From positions 1-42,649 of the forward strand of contig JAMLJA010000028.1 in the NCBI GenBank assembly GCA_023953905.1: DNA of 42,649 nucleotides, written 5' to 3'. Shown in pieces: positions 30,855 through 39,251 of this stretch. Below the pieces are notes generated by a model. That model ran no database searches and was not told the origin of the DNA. It saw nothing but the letters and a program-made list of their open reading frames with translations. Origin of the DNA: Rhizobiaceae bacterium (GTDB taxonomy: Bacteria; Pseudomonadota; Alphaproteobacteria; Rhizobiales; Rhizobiaceae). Position numbers and translations under genes: made by a program. The stretch's first letter is position 1. The number at the start of each line of letters is the position of its first letter.

Positions 30855-31886
30855 TCAGGCACTGTCCCGGTCAACGATTTCGAAGCCGAGGCTGGTGATG
30901 GTCGGGATCTTCTGGTTTCCGCTCAGGCGTGACAGCAGCACGCGCACGGATCGCCGCCCCATCTCGTAGCGATCGACACGCACGGTGGTCAGAGGCGGAA
31001 AAAGCTGCGCGGCAAGGTCAATGTCGCCATAGCCGGCAATCCCGATGCGGTCGGGAATTTTCCACCCCCTTCGATGGCATTCCTGAATGGCGCCCACGGC
31101 AAGCGTGTCGCTTGAAAAGAAGATGGCATCGATATCTTTGTGGCGATCGGTCAGGCGATTGAGCGCCTCGGCCCCGCCCTGCGCGGTGAGTGGCACCTCG
31201 ACTTCCATCCCCGCGCGATCCTTGATGCCGAGATCCTTCAGCGCGGCGTGGTATCCGATACGGCGCTGCTGCAGCCTGTCATTGCCGTGAATGGGCGTTG
31301 AGACGAAGCCGACCCTCTTGTAGCCCTTTGCCGCCAGATGCATGGTCATTGCATAGGCGGTCTCGAAGTTGGAGACGCCCACGACCATGTCGATCGGCTT
31401 GTGTCCCTTGATCTCGGAAATCTCGACGACCGGCGTTGCGCCATTCTGCAGAAGGGACCGCGCCGCATCGCTCTGCACGAAGCTCTGAAGGATCAGTCCC
31501 GCCGGGCGCCATCCGATCAGCGTTCGGATCGAATGCTCCTCTGCTTCGGTGGTAAATTCGCCCTGCACGAGCAGCATCGAGTAGCCGCTTTCGTGGCATT
31601 CGTCGGACATGCCCTGAACCTGTTCGGCGATACCGGAATTGATAAGCGGCGGGACCACCGTTCCGATCATTCGGCCGCTCCCGCGCATGCTGGAAGCCAG
31701 CCGGTTCGGCACAAAGCCGGCCTGATCGATTGCCTTGAGAACCCGCGCGCGCGTCTCCGGCGAGACCATGTCCGGGTTGGAGAGCACACGCGACACGGTC
31801 ATGGGGGCAACGCCCACCCGCTTGGCGATTTCCCGAACGCCGAGCCGTTGCGCGCGCGGCTTTGGCGCGTCGCCTTCATTGCTCAT
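30855..31886 (-). CDS. LacI-family transcriptional regulator (gluconate-repressor-like)
   Basis: ATG 31886 (GGGAG 9 nt upstream) gives 343 residues; the longer frame start at 31922 lacks a ribosome site. The LacI helix-turn-helix and hinge helix are at about 17-65 (VREIAKRVGVAPMTVSRVLS, ARVLKAIDQAGFVPNRLASS). The effector domain follows, with GTVVPPLINSGIAEQVQGMS, MTMHLAAKGYKRVGFVSTPI, AIFFSSDTLAVGAIQECHRR and IAGYGDIDLAAQLFPPLTTV, most like the GntR/IdnR branch that responds to gluconate-type sugar acids. LacI proteins bind even palindromes with a central CG, so it is the best candidate to bind the three TGGTACCGGTACCA-type sites of this cluster. A weak half-site (GTACCGG) lies in its own upstream region. 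Confidence 0.9.
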   Translation of the reverse strand: MSNEGDAPKPRAQRLGVREIAKRVGVAPMTVSRVLSNPDMVSPETRARVLKAIDQAGFVPNRLASSMRGSGRMIGTVVPPLINSGIAEQVQGMSDECHESGYSMLLVQGEFTTEAEEHSIRTLIGWRPAGLILQSFVQSDAARSLLQNGATPVVEISEIKGHKPIDMVVGVSNFETAYAMTMHLAAKGYKRVGFVSTPIHGNDRLQQRRIGYHAALKDLGIKDRAGMEVEVPLTAQGGAEALNRLTDRHKDIDAIFFSSDTLAVGAIQECHRRGWKIPDRIGIAGYGDIDLAAQLFPPLTTVRVDRYEMGRRSVRVLLSRLSGNQKIPTITSLGFEIVDRDSA

Positions 31887-32026
31887 GATATTTGGCTCCC
31901 GGTACACTCGATTTGACCGCAAGCTATCAGGCAGACGGTCAAACTCAAATGATCAGCCTCATCGGTGCGAGCAACTTGATCGTCGGCGGTGCGGCCTCTA
32001 TCTCGACGTCGCGAAGGAGAATGCGA

Positions 32027-32377
32027 ATGTCCACGACACTCTACGGTTTCAAGAGCTGCGATACGGTAAAGAAGGCCCGCAAATGGCTGGATGACAGGAG
32101 TGTGGCGCACACATTTTTCGACTATCGCGTGACGCCTCTCAACGAGGCGACCTTGAACGACTGGTTCGACCGGGCAGGCTGGCAGTCGGTGCTCAACCGC
32201 AACAGCACGACATTCAAGGAACTGCCCGAAGCTGAAAAGGCCGCGATTGACGAGGAATGGGCGAGGAAGAATATCCTCGCCGAAACCAATCTTATCAAGC
32301 GACCCGTTCTGGATACGGGCTCTGCATTGCTCTTCGGCTTTAAGGCCGATGCCTACGAGAAGGCGGTTTCAGGCTAA
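32027..32377 (+). CDS. ArsC-family reductase (YffB/Spx-like)
   Basis: A 116-residue thioredoxin-fold protein of the ArsC/Spx/YffB family. It begins MSTTLYGFKSCDTVKKARKW, with the single redox Cys11, and has FDYRVTPLNEATLNDWFDRA, NRNSTTFKELPEAEKAA and the conserved LIKRPVLD near the end. The second cysteine of CxxC forms is absent. True arsenate reductase activity is uncertain for this YffB-like subgroup. ATG 32027 is chosen because AAGGAG lies 7 nt upstream; ATG 32021 is too close to it. It is divergent from the LacI gene and its stop is adjacent to the convergent aminopeptidase stop. Confidence 0.88.
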   Translation: MSTTLYGFKSCDTVKKARKWLDDRSVAHTFFDYRVTPLNEATLNDWFDRAGWQSVLNRNSTTFKELPEAEKAAIDEEWARKNILAETNLIKRPVLDTGSALLFGFKADAYEKAVSG

Positions 32378-33631
32378 CTAGGCCCACTCGCCCTTGCGCA
32401 TCACAGGCGTTCTGGCGCCGCTGGCATCAAGTCCGTCGATGTCGATCTGCCCGGACCCGATCATCCAGTCGATATGGATCAGGCTCTTGTTGCCGCCCTG
32501 CGCTGCAATCTGCTCCGGAGTCAGTGACGCACCATTGACGAAACAGTCCGAATAGCACTGACCCAGCGCGATGTGACATGCGGCGTTCTCATCGAAGAGC
32601 GTGTTGTAGAACAGAAGGCCGCTCTTGGAGATCGGGGAGGAGTGCGGAACGAGCGCGACTTCGCCGAGACGCCGTGCCCCCTCATCCGTGTCCAGAACCT
32701 TCTGCAACACGGCCTCGCCCTTTGACGCGTTGGCCTCGACGATACGGCCGCCTTCGAAGCGCACCTCGATATTGTCGATAAGCGTCCCTTGATATGACAG
32801 CGGCTTGGTGCTCGACACGCGACCTTCCACGCGATGCGCATGCGGTGTCGTGAACACCTCTTCCGTCGGAATGTTGGGGTTGCAGGTGACGCCATTCTTC
32901 GCAAGCGAAGCCCCGCCCTTCCATTCGTGCCCGTCTGCCAATCCGATCCGCAGATCGGTGCCCGGGCCGGTGAAATGCAGCGACTGGAAGTTCTTCTCGT
33001 TCAGCCATGTGGTGCGGCTTTTGAGCGCCGCATTGTGCGCCTGCCAGTTGGCGACAGGGTCGGCGACATCTACTCTGGAGGCAGCGAAGATCGCGTCGGC
33101 GAGTTTCTTGACTGCCAACTCATCGGGATCGTTCGGAAACACCAGCTTTGCCCAGGCGGCATCGGGATAGGCGACGATCGTCCAGTTGATGTCGAAGCCG
33201 GTAATCTTCTCGAGTGCCGGCCGATAGGCGAGAGAGTTGGCCTTGTTGGCGCGTGAGACCTTGGCAGGGTCTTCCCCTGCCAGGAGCATCGGATTTTCGC
33301 CGCGAACCGCAAGACGTGCCGCGCCATTGGCGAAGGCCTTGGCCTGTCCCTCGTAGAGCCAGTCCGCTGCGCGGTCAAAACTGTCATCTGATCCGTAACG
33401 GAACCGCGCCAGCGTCATCTCGTCGTCACTGAAGAGGCAAGTCACAAGGCCAGCGCCAGCCTTGTAGGCATGTTCGGTGATCAGCCTTGCCAGCGGCAAT
33501 GCCGCCATCGAGGACGTCATCACGAGATCCTGTCCCGGTGCGAGTTGAAGTCCGACCCTGATCGCCACCTCGGCAAGCTTGTCGAGCTTGACCGGATCGA
33601 TGGCGGGCGAGATCGGCGAATTCGTACTCAT
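32378..33631 (-). CDS. M29-family metallo-aminopeptidase (thermophilic aminopeptidase type)
   Basis: ATG 33631 (AAGGA 8 nt upstream) gives 417 residues; the longer frame with a cysteine-rich leader is not credible. Family M29 features are ADWLYEGQAKAFANGAARLA, TDLRIGLADGHEWKGGASLA, CNPNIPTEEVFTTPHAHRVE (metal-ligand Glu) and LIHIDWMIGSGQIDIDGLDA near the C-terminus, which provides His and Asp ligands of the two-metal site. It releases N-terminal amino acids from peptides in the cytoplasm. Tail-to-tail with the ArsC-family gene; divergent from the MFS gene by about 155 bp. Confidence 0.92.
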   Translation of the reverse strand: MSTNSPISPAIDPVKLDKLAEVAIRVGLQLAPGQDLVMTSSMAALPLARLITEHAYKAGAGLVTCLFSDDEMTLARFRYGSDDSFDRAADWLYEGQAKAFANGAARLAVRGENPMLLAGEDPAKVSRANKANSLAYRPALEKITGFDINWTIVAYPDAAWAKLVFPNDPDELAVKKLADAIFAASRVDVADPVANWQAHNAALKSRTTWLNEKNFQSLHFTGPGTDLRIGLADGHEWKGGASLAKNGVTCNPNIPTEEVFTTPHAHRVEGRVSSTKPLSYQGTLIDNIEVRFEGGRIVEANASKGEAVLQKVLDTDEGARRLGEVALVPHSSPISKSGLLFYNTLFDENAACHIALGQCYSDCFVNGASLTPEQIAAQGGNKSLIHIDWMIGSGQIDIDGLDASGARTPVMRKGEWA

Positions 33632-33786
33632 TGCAATGTCCTTGATTGTCAGGTCTCGGCGAAGAGATAGCCTCGACAACAGCCGTCGCCAAGAGCCCAA
33701 GCACCTGCAGCAGCACCAAACGAAATCGGACCGATGCACCAAATAGGATGCTGGCAGTCTGGTTGCGCTGCAATATGCTTGGACAC

Positions 33787-34929
33787 ATGCAGCCAGTCTC
33801 TCCGTTACGTTTCGCCCTCGCTGGCGCCTTCGCCATGGCGGCTTTCATGGGCATCGGACGTTTTGTCTACACACCCGCGCTTCCGGCCATGATGTCGGAA
33901 CTTGGCCTGACGGCAGGGCAAGCGGGCCTTATCGCTTCGGCCAATTTCGTGGGTTATCTGCTTGGCGCGCTGGGTTCGGCAGGCACATGGGCGTCAGGCC
34001 GAGAGCGTCTGGTGATGCTTGTCGCCCTTGCCTCCAGCACCCTGCTGGCAGCGGCCATGGCGCTGACCCATTCGGTTACGGCATTCATGGTGATTCGATT
34101 TCTGGCGGGACTCGCCAGCGCATTCGGCATGATATTCGTCTCATCCATCGTCGTTGGCCAATTGATGAGGTCGGGACGCGGTCAACTCCAGGCACTCCAT
34201 TTTAGCGGCGTCGGAGCCGGAATCATCTTGTCGTCACTGATGACGGCCGCGCTGCATTCCGTGGGCGCGACATGGGCGGCGACATGGCTCGGCTCGGCTG
34301 TTCTGTCAGCGATCGCCTTGATCATCGTGATGGTGATGGTTGATCGGGGACCGCCGGTCAGCGCCAATGGCGGTCGCGAACTACCCCTGCCGAAGGATCG
34401 TCGACTGACCGCGATGATCCTCGCATACGGGCTTTTCGGCTTCGGCTATATCGTGACGGCAACATTTCTTGTGGCCATCGTTCGCCAGAACGGCGAGAGC
34501 TCGCTGCTCGAATCGCTTGTCTGGCTGGCCACTGGTGTCGCAGTCCTTCCGTCAGTCTATCTTTGGTCGCGGCTCGCCGCACGTATCGGGCTCGCCAAGG
34601 TATTTGCGATCGGGGCGGTCGTAGAGGCCGTGGGCGTCATCGCCAGCGTTGTCTTGACCGGCAAGATTGGGCCTCTGGTCGGCGGCGTCCTGCTAGGCGG
34701 GACGTTTGTGGCGATCACAGCCATCGGGCTCCAGTTCGGCCGGCTCGTCGCCCCTCATTCGCCCCGCCGCGTGTTTGCGCTGATGACCGCGTCCTTTGGC
34801 GTCGGGCAGATCATCGGCCCGATCTTTGCCGGTATGCTTGCGGAGGCGACGGGAAGTTTCATGTTGCCCTCGCTATTTGCCGCGCTCGTACTTGTGATCG
34901 CGGGCGCTCTTGTCGTGCGTGCGGACTGA
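33787..34929 (+). CDS. YbfB/YjiJ-family MFS transporter
   Basis: About 380 residues with twelve predicted membrane helices. The N-terminus RFALAGAFAMAAFMGIGRFV, then YTPALPAMMSELGLTAGQAG and LIASANFVGYLLGALGSA, is characteristic of the YbfB/YjiJ family of major-facilitator proteins, whose substrates are mostly unknown. Starts at 33748, 33775 and 33787 are all in frame; 33787 is chosen because the family begins just before the first helix, but the ribosome site is weak everywhere. It is divergent from the aminopeptidase gene. No link with the catabolic cluster is evident. Confidence 0.85.
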   Translation: MQPVSPLRFALAGAFAMAAFMGIGRFVYTPALPAMMSELGLTAGQAGLIASANFVGYLLGALGSAGTWASGRERLVMLVALASSTLLAAAMALTHSVTAFMVIRFLAGLASAFGMIFVSSIVVGQLMRSGRGQLQALHFSGVGAGIILSSLMTAALHSVGATWAATWLGSAVLSAIALIIVMVMVDRGPPVSANGGRELPLPKDRRLTAMILAYGLFGFGYIVTATFLVAIVRQNGESSLLESLVWLATGVAVLPSVYLWSRLAARIGLAKVFAIGAVVEAVGVIASVVLTGKIGPLVGGVLLGGTFVAITAIGLQFGRLVAPHSPRRVFALMTASFGVGQIIGPIFAGMLAEATGSFMLPSLFAALVLVIAGALVVRAD

Positions 34930-35055
34930 CCCAAAATCGCCATATCTGCGGCGTTGGGGTCTCACCCGTCGATGCCGTTCACCCATTTCAATTGAAGCTG
35001 GACTGTGACTTGATGCCGGCCAGCTCTAATTCGCCCAGACGAGGAATCCCTTTCA

Positions 35056-36333
35056 GTGTTCGTCTCGTTCTTCCCAAAACCTAAACTCTTCTTCATTTCG
35101 GCTGCCGTATGGGCGTTATTCGGCGTCCTGTTTTGGTTCTATGCGGGGAGGGACCTGGGCGCGGTTTTCGGCCTGCCGCCGCTCGCGCCCGGAGAGAAGC
35201 CGCCACTCGGCCTGCCGGTATTCTGGTCGGCGCCTTTCCTGTGGTTCTACATCTATTTCGCAGTCATGCTCGCTGCATTCTATCTGTTCTGGCGCTTCTA
35301 TGCCCCGCATCCATGGCAGAACTGGTCGATCCTCGTTTCCGCCTTCATCCTTTTTTCGACCTATTTGGATGTGGAGGTCTACGTCGCACTCAATCAGTGG
35401 CGCGGCGTCTTCTTCGACCTTTTTCAGAAGGCGATCACCACGCCCAATTCCGTTACGGTGTACGAACTCTACGGCTTTCAGCTGATCTTCTTTGCGTTGA
35501 CCGTTCCCAGCGTGATGCTCTTCGTCATAACCCGCTTTGTGGTCAGTCATTTCATTTTCCGTTGGCGCACCGCAATGAACGGGTTTTACATGGCAAACTG
35601 GTCACGCCTTCGTCACATAGAGGGCGCGTCTCAGCGTGTGCAGGAAGATACGATGCGCTTCTCCTCGACTGTTGAAGGTTTGGGCGTCGCGTTCGCTGAT
35701 TCAATTCTCACCTTAATTGCGTTTCTTCCCTTGCTGGCGACCCTCTCCTCCTCGATCACCGAACTGCCGATTGTGGGCGCGGTGCCGTATTCTCTGGTTT
35801 TCGCAGCGCTGATATGGGCCGTGCTGGGTACGGGCATTGTCGCCCTGGCGGGTATCAAATTGCCTGGTCTGGAATTCAAGAATCAGCGCGTCGAGGCGGC
35901 GTATCGCAAGGAACTCGTTTATGGCGAGGACGATCCCGATCGCGCTCAGCCCCCAACCGTTCAGCAATTGTTCGCGGCTGTACGCCGCAATTATTTCACG
36001 CTTTATCTGCACTACAGCTACTTCAACGTTATCCGCTCAAGCTGGGGTCAGATTAACGGCAGCTTCATCAGCCTGTTGCTGATTCCGACGATAGCCGCAG
36101 GTAAGATTACCCTTGGTCTCTGGCAGCAGATTCTCACCGCTTTCAGTCAGGTCTCGTCTTCGTTCCAGTATCTCGTCAGCGCCTGGCCGACGATTGTCGA
36201 ATTGATCTCCGTCTACAAGCGCCTTCGCGCGTTTGAGGCGACGCTTGACGGTGGCCCGCTTCCAACGATCGATGAACATTATCTGGAGCGCGAGAGGGCT
36301 GGCGTTGCGCCCGAGGATCAGCCTGCAGCCTGA
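35056..36333 (+). CDS. bacA: SbmA/BacA-family peptide transporter
   Basis: The 425-residue inner-membrane protein matches SbmA/BacA, a proton-driven importer of antimicrobial and nodule-specific peptides that also affects very-long-chain lipid A in rhizobia and Brucella. Landmarks are FFPKPKLFFISAAVWALFGV, WSILVSAFILFSTYLDVEVY, VALNQWRGVFFDLFQKAIT, FRWRTAMNGFYMANWSRLRH, IEGASQRVQEDTMRFSSTVE and WPTIVELISVYKRLRAFE. The start is GTG 35056 with AGGAA upstream. In symbiotic or intracellular relatives it is needed for chronic host infection. The gene stands alone, 126 bp behind the MFS gene. SbmA/BacA versus BacA-like (BclA) was not separable; no ABC ATPase domain is fused, which argues against BclA. 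Confidence 0.9.
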   Translation: MFVSFFPKPKLFFISAAVWALFGVLFWFYAGRDLGAVFGLPPLAPGEKPPLGLPVFWSAPFLWFYIYFAVMLAAFYLFWRFYAPHPWQNWSILVSAFILFSTYLDVEVYVALNQWRGVFFDLFQKAITTPNSVTVYELYGFQLIFFALTVPSVMLFVITRFVVSHFIFRWRTAMNGFYMANWSRLRHIEGASQRVQEDTMRFSSTVEGLGVAFADSILTLIAFLPLLATLSSSITELPIVGAVPYSLVFAALIWAVLGTGIVALAGIKLPGLEFKNQRVEAAYRKELVYGEDDPDRAQPPTVQQLFAAVRRNYFTLYLHYSYFNVIRSSWGQINGSFISLLLIPTIAAGKITLGLWQQILTAFSQVSSSFQYLVSAWPTIVELISVYKRLRAFEATLDGGPLPTIDEHYLERERAGVAPEDQPAA

Positions 36334-36356
36334 CAGGCTGGGGCCTTAGGCCGCAT

Positions 36357-36377
36357 TTGGGCGGCTTAGCCGCCCAA
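36357..36377. terminator. Hairpin over the stop codon of the deacetylase gene
   Basis: TTGGGCGGC (36357-36365) and GCCGCCCAA (36369-36377) form a perfect 9-bp stem; the 3-nt loop is the stop codon (TAA on the minus strand) of the deacetylase gene. It lies 24 bp after the stop of the rightward bacA gene and can act for both convergent genes. Confidence 0.5.
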
Positions 36378-37385
36378 CTTGTCCCTAGGCGGGTTCCCGC
36401 CAGAGGTTCTCGCAAGATAGTCGCTGTAGGTGACACATGCCACATCCGGACGCACGCATGCTTCCGCCGCAAAGCGCTCGAGCGCCCGCCAATAGGCGCC
36501 ACCGTTCATCATCGTGAAATGAAAACCGAGTTCAAGCGGCTGTCGGTCGGTTTTCAGCTGCGTTTCGAGCGCATTGTGGAATGCACGGTAGGTGCGCTGC
36601 TCGAATGCTCCATCGTGATCGTCCCGTTCCTGCGCGTCGGTGTGGCGTACGAAGAGATTGTAGTCCATCGCAAGGACACGACGCTCCTTGGGACCTTCAG
36701 GGATAAGAGGCAAAGCGAACCGGGTCACCGCGCCCTTTCGATCGGGTAGCGCGGGACCGCGCGACACGCTACTCGCGTCGAAAGTGAAGCCGTCTTCGGC
36801 CAAAGCCTGAAACAGCGCGGGGTTGGTGGAAAGGTAGGGTGCGCGAAAGCCGCGGATCTGCTGCGTGGCGAACTCCCGCCAACCGTCCGGCTCGTCGTCT
36901 ATTTCGTTTGCGCGAAAGCCATCCCGAAGCACTGTCCGGAAACTCTCGAATTCCTTCAACCAGTCTGCCTTGCTCCACGACTTTCCATCGAAATGGCCGC
37001 AGGCATGGCTGCCGATCTCATGTCCTTCTCCGTGAGCAATCCAGATCTGGCGCAGCCGATCCGAGACATTCTCTTTCGATGGGGCAAAGCCGATATTCGA
37101 CTTGCCCCGACCCAATCCGGGCGCGCTGTAGCTGGATCGACGATCCTTCGGAATGAGAAAGACGCATGACAGGAAGTAGGTGAATTTCGCGCCACTCCTT
37201 GCCGCAAGGGCCCGGCTCCGTTTCCACTCTGCGATGCCGTTCGAGTTGTCGAAGGAGATAAGCACATACTGCGGATCGGCGATCTTTGCCGCGCGGCGCG
37301 GTGGATCCGCGAGCGCGGGGGCGGCGAGACACAACGATGCAAGAGCGACGAGGCTGGCCCGCGACGGAAGGGAAACTGAATGCAT
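36366..37385 (-). CDS. Exported polysaccharide-deacetylase-like protein with altered NodB motif
   Basis: The 339-residue product has a signal peptide (about 1-26, ending APALA). The deacetylase (NodB) fold is recognisable from YVLISFDNSNGIAEWKRSRA (motif 1 region), FTYFLSCVF, and HEIGSHACGHFDGKSWSKAD with the metal histidines (HxxxH-like spacing), followed by IRGFRAPYLSTNP with the RxxP motif. Motif 1 is normally TFDDGP; here the first Asp is kept but the second, a metal ligand, is Asn. A divalent-metal site is therefore changed, and the substrate may not be chitin- or peptidoglycan-like. It is close to a family of secreted proteins in rhizobia; role unknown. Transcribed away from the YdcH gene. 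Confidence 0.78.
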   Translation of the reverse strand: MHSVSLPSRASLVALASLCLAAPALADPPRRAAKIADPQYVLISFDNSNGIAEWKRSRALAARSGAKFTYFLSCVFLIPKDRRSSYSAPGLGRGKSNIGFAPSKENVSDRLRQIWIAHGEGHEIGSHACGHFDGKSWSKADWLKEFESFRTVLRDGFRANEIDDEPDGWREFATQQIRGFRAPYLSTNPALFQALAEDGFTFDASSVSRGPALPDRKGAVTRFALPLIPEGPKERRVLAMDYNLFVRHTDAQERDDHDGAFEQRTYRAFHNALETQLKTDRQPLELGFHFTMMNGGAYWRALERFAAEACVRPDVACVTYSDYLARTSGGNPPRDKLGG

Positions 37386-37452
37386 TGCCTTGCGCTAGCG
37401 CTCAAATGTGGCCGGGGTTTGGAGCGGGGATTTCGGCCCGTGCACGGCGCAC

Positions 37453-37466
37453 TTGATCCCGATCAA
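37453..37466. promoter_or_regulatory. Perfect FNR/FixK box
   Basis: TTGATCCCGATCAA matches TTGAT-N4-ATCAA at every specified base. It lies 53 bp before the YdcH-like start and 67 bp from the start of the divergent deacetylase. In this group FnrN/FixK-type activators bind such sites under low oxygen. The NnrU gene is the second gene downstream. Confidence 0.65.
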
Positions 37467-37519
37467 CGTGAGGGGAACTGAAACGCTTATGCTGGTCCAG
37501 CAATTAATGAGGAAACGAC

Positions 37520-37759
37520 ATGTCCAATACCCCCCATACCCTTGGTGATGAATTCCCTGACCAGATGGAGGCGATTCACGCGCTCAAGGTGAAGGACGAG
37601 CGGTTCGCACGGGTTCTGGAGAAATATGACGCCGTGAACGACAAGATCCACAGGGCGGAAACGCGTATCGACGCAATCAGTGATGAGGCCGAAGTCGAGT
37701 TGCGCAAGCAGCGCCTCGCGTTGAAGGACGAGATCGTCGCCGCGCTTGAACGAGCCTAG
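37520..37759 (+). CDS. YdcH-family (DUF465) small protein
   Basis: A 79-residue, mostly helical and charged protein: MEAIHALKVKDERFARVLEK, then YDAVNDKIHRAETRIDAIS and LRKQRLALKDEIVAALE. The pattern of two helices with heptad-like spacing is that of the DUF465/YdcH family, cytoplasmic proteins of unknown function. The ribosome site AGGAAA precedes ATG. Because a perfect FNR/FixK box lies upstream, expression may rise under oxygen limitation. Confidence 0.85.
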   Translation: MSNTPHTLGDEFPDQMEAIHALKVKDERFARVLEKYDAVNDKIHRAETRIDAISDEAEVELRKQRLALKDEIVAALERA

Positions 37760-37898
37760 CCAAAGGTCTGGCTGACGATCCTGACCTCGCTGCCGCGACG
37801 ATCTGGCAGTGACACCGAGCGGCAAATTGAGCCATATGGTAGCGTCGGTCTCATGCCGACGCAGCCAGCCCGGTTTCTAGCCAGCCAGCAGGATCGTC

Positions 37899-38465
37899 AT
37901 GTCTACCCTCATACTCGGCCTCATCGTCTTTCTAGGGGTCCATTCCATCCGCATTGTCGCCCCCGCCTGGTGCGAACGCCAGCGTTCAGCGATGGGTGAG
38001 GGAAGATGGAAGGGCGCATACTCGATCCTTTCCATAGTCGGATTAGTGATGATCGTCTGGGGCTTCGCAATGGCCCGCGCAGATACCGGTTATCTCTATG
38101 ATCCACCTGTTGCTCTGCGTCACATTGCTTTGCTTCTCATGCTGTTGGCATTCGTGTCGCTGGCGATCTCGCTGTTTCCCGCAGGGCGCCTGAAGCCGAT
38201 TCTCAAACACCCCACTCTTCTTTCAGTGAAGATCTGGGCGTTTGCGCATCTGCTGGCCAATGGCGAAACGGCGGCAGTGATCCTGTTTGCCGCCTTTCTT
38301 GCATGGGCTGTGATCGACCGTATCTCGCTAAAGCGGCGCGGCGCCCCAATTCCGGCTCCGGGGCCGATAAAGTGGGATGTGATCGCTATTTCGGTCGGTG
38401 TCGTGGTATATCTCCTGTTCATCTGGAAACTGCATCTCTGGCTGATCGGCGTCTCGCCGCTTTAG
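37899..38465 (+). CDS. nnrU: NnrU-family membrane protein
   Basis: The 188-residue protein has about five membrane helices and the NnrU landmarks LGVHSIRIVAPAWCERQRS, MGEGRWKGAYSILSIVGLV, LKPILKHPTLLSVKIWAFAH and LLANGETAAVILFAAFLAWA. NnrU was first described in Rhodobacter with nitrite and nitric oxide reduction genes; homologues without denitrification genes, such as this one, are common, and some relate to carotenoid isomerase-like proteins. No nir or nor genes are near. ATG 37899 has AGGATCG upstream. It lies 139 bp behind the YdcH gene and may share its transcript. Confidence 0.85.
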   Translation: MSTLILGLIVFLGVHSIRIVAPAWCERQRSAMGEGRWKGAYSILSIVGLVMIVWGFAMARADTGYLYDPPVALRHIALLLMLLAFVSLAISLFPAGRLKPILKHPTLLSVKIWAFAHLLANGETAAVILFAAFLAWAVIDRISLKRRGAPIPAPGPIKWDVIAISVGVVVYLLFIWKLHLWLIGVSPL

Positions 38466-38579
38466 AAATGCCGTTAGCCACCAAACACCGAATTTCTGCG
38501 GGACCCCTTCCAACTGGGCAGAATTTCGCTAAAACGCGGGCTTCGCAAAGGCCCGCTTGGGCATAGACGGGCAGGGTTC

Positions 38580-39245
38580 ATGTCGGACGACAGTTTCATC
38601 CGCGAAGTCAATGAAGAGATGCGTCGGGACCAGGCCAACGCGATCTGGAATCGCTATGGCGTTCTCGCCATCGGCGTTGCCGTGTGCGTAGTGCTCGCAA
38701 CGGCGGGATGGGTCGCCTACGACTATTGGGACACTTCCCGCGCCAACGCTTCGGGTGATGAGTTCTCTCAGGCTCTGGTGCTTGCCAATGGCGGCCAGGC
38801 CGATGAGGCGCTGCTGGCGCTGAAGAAGCTTGAGGACGAGGGCTATGGCGCCTATCCGCTGCTTGCCCGCATGCGTGCCGCCACGGTTCTGGCCGACAAG
38901 GGCGATTTCTCTGGCGCGGTTGCGGGGTTTGACGCGGTGGCAGCCGACACGACAATTCCGGTTGGCATCCGGGATATGGCAAAGCTTCGTGCCGCTCTCG
39001 TGCTCGTCGACAACGGCACTTATGAAGAGGTCGCGAAGCGGGCCGAGACGCTTGCCGCCGATACCAATCCGCTCCGGCACTCAGCGCGTGAGGCCATGGC
39101 CCTGTCGGCTTGGAAGGAAGGTAAGAGCGCTGACGCGCTCAAACTGTACGAGCAGATTAACGCCGACGCGGCAGCGCCGCGCAATATTCGCGAGCGCGCC
39201 ACCATGATGGCTGAACTCATTCGTGGCTCTGGCGCTGCGTCGTGA
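38580..39245 (+). CDS. TPR-containing membrane-anchored protein (YfgM-like)
   Basis: A 221-residue protein with a cytoplasmic N-terminus (MSDDSFIREVNEEMRRDQAN), one membrane helix at about 23-46 (YGVLAIGVAVCVVLATAGWV) and a periplasmic TPR-like region with ANGGQADEALLALKKLEDEG, YPLLARMRAATVLADKGDFS and SAREAMALSAWKEGKSADAL. This is the TPR_21/YfgM type, which in E. coli is encoded just before bamB and der and associates with the Sec translocon and periplasmic chaperones. Here the der gene follows after 6 bp, but no bamB lies between. Probably co-transcribed with der. Confidence 0.88.
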   Translation: MSDDSFIREVNEEMRRDQANAIWNRYGVLAIGVAVCVVLATAGWVAYDYWDTSRANASGDEFSQALVLANGGQADEALLALKKLEDEGYGAYPLLARMRAATVLADKGDFSGAVAGFDAVAADTTIPVGIRDMAKLRAALVLVDNGTYEEVAKRAETLAADTNPLRHSAREAMALSAWKEGKSADALKLYEQINADAAAPRNIRERATMMAELIRGSGAAS

Positions 39246-39251
39246 TGGACC

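Noticed and set aside
31898..31910. Possible LacI autoregulatory site before the LacI-family gene
   Set aside because: Only a half-site (GTACCGG) is present; the other half does not match, so it is not counted with the three good palindromes.
38536..38556. Hairpin GCGGGC/GCCCGC between nnrU and the TPR gene
   Set aside because: The stem is only 6 bp with a 9-nt loop and no U tract; too weak to call a terminator.
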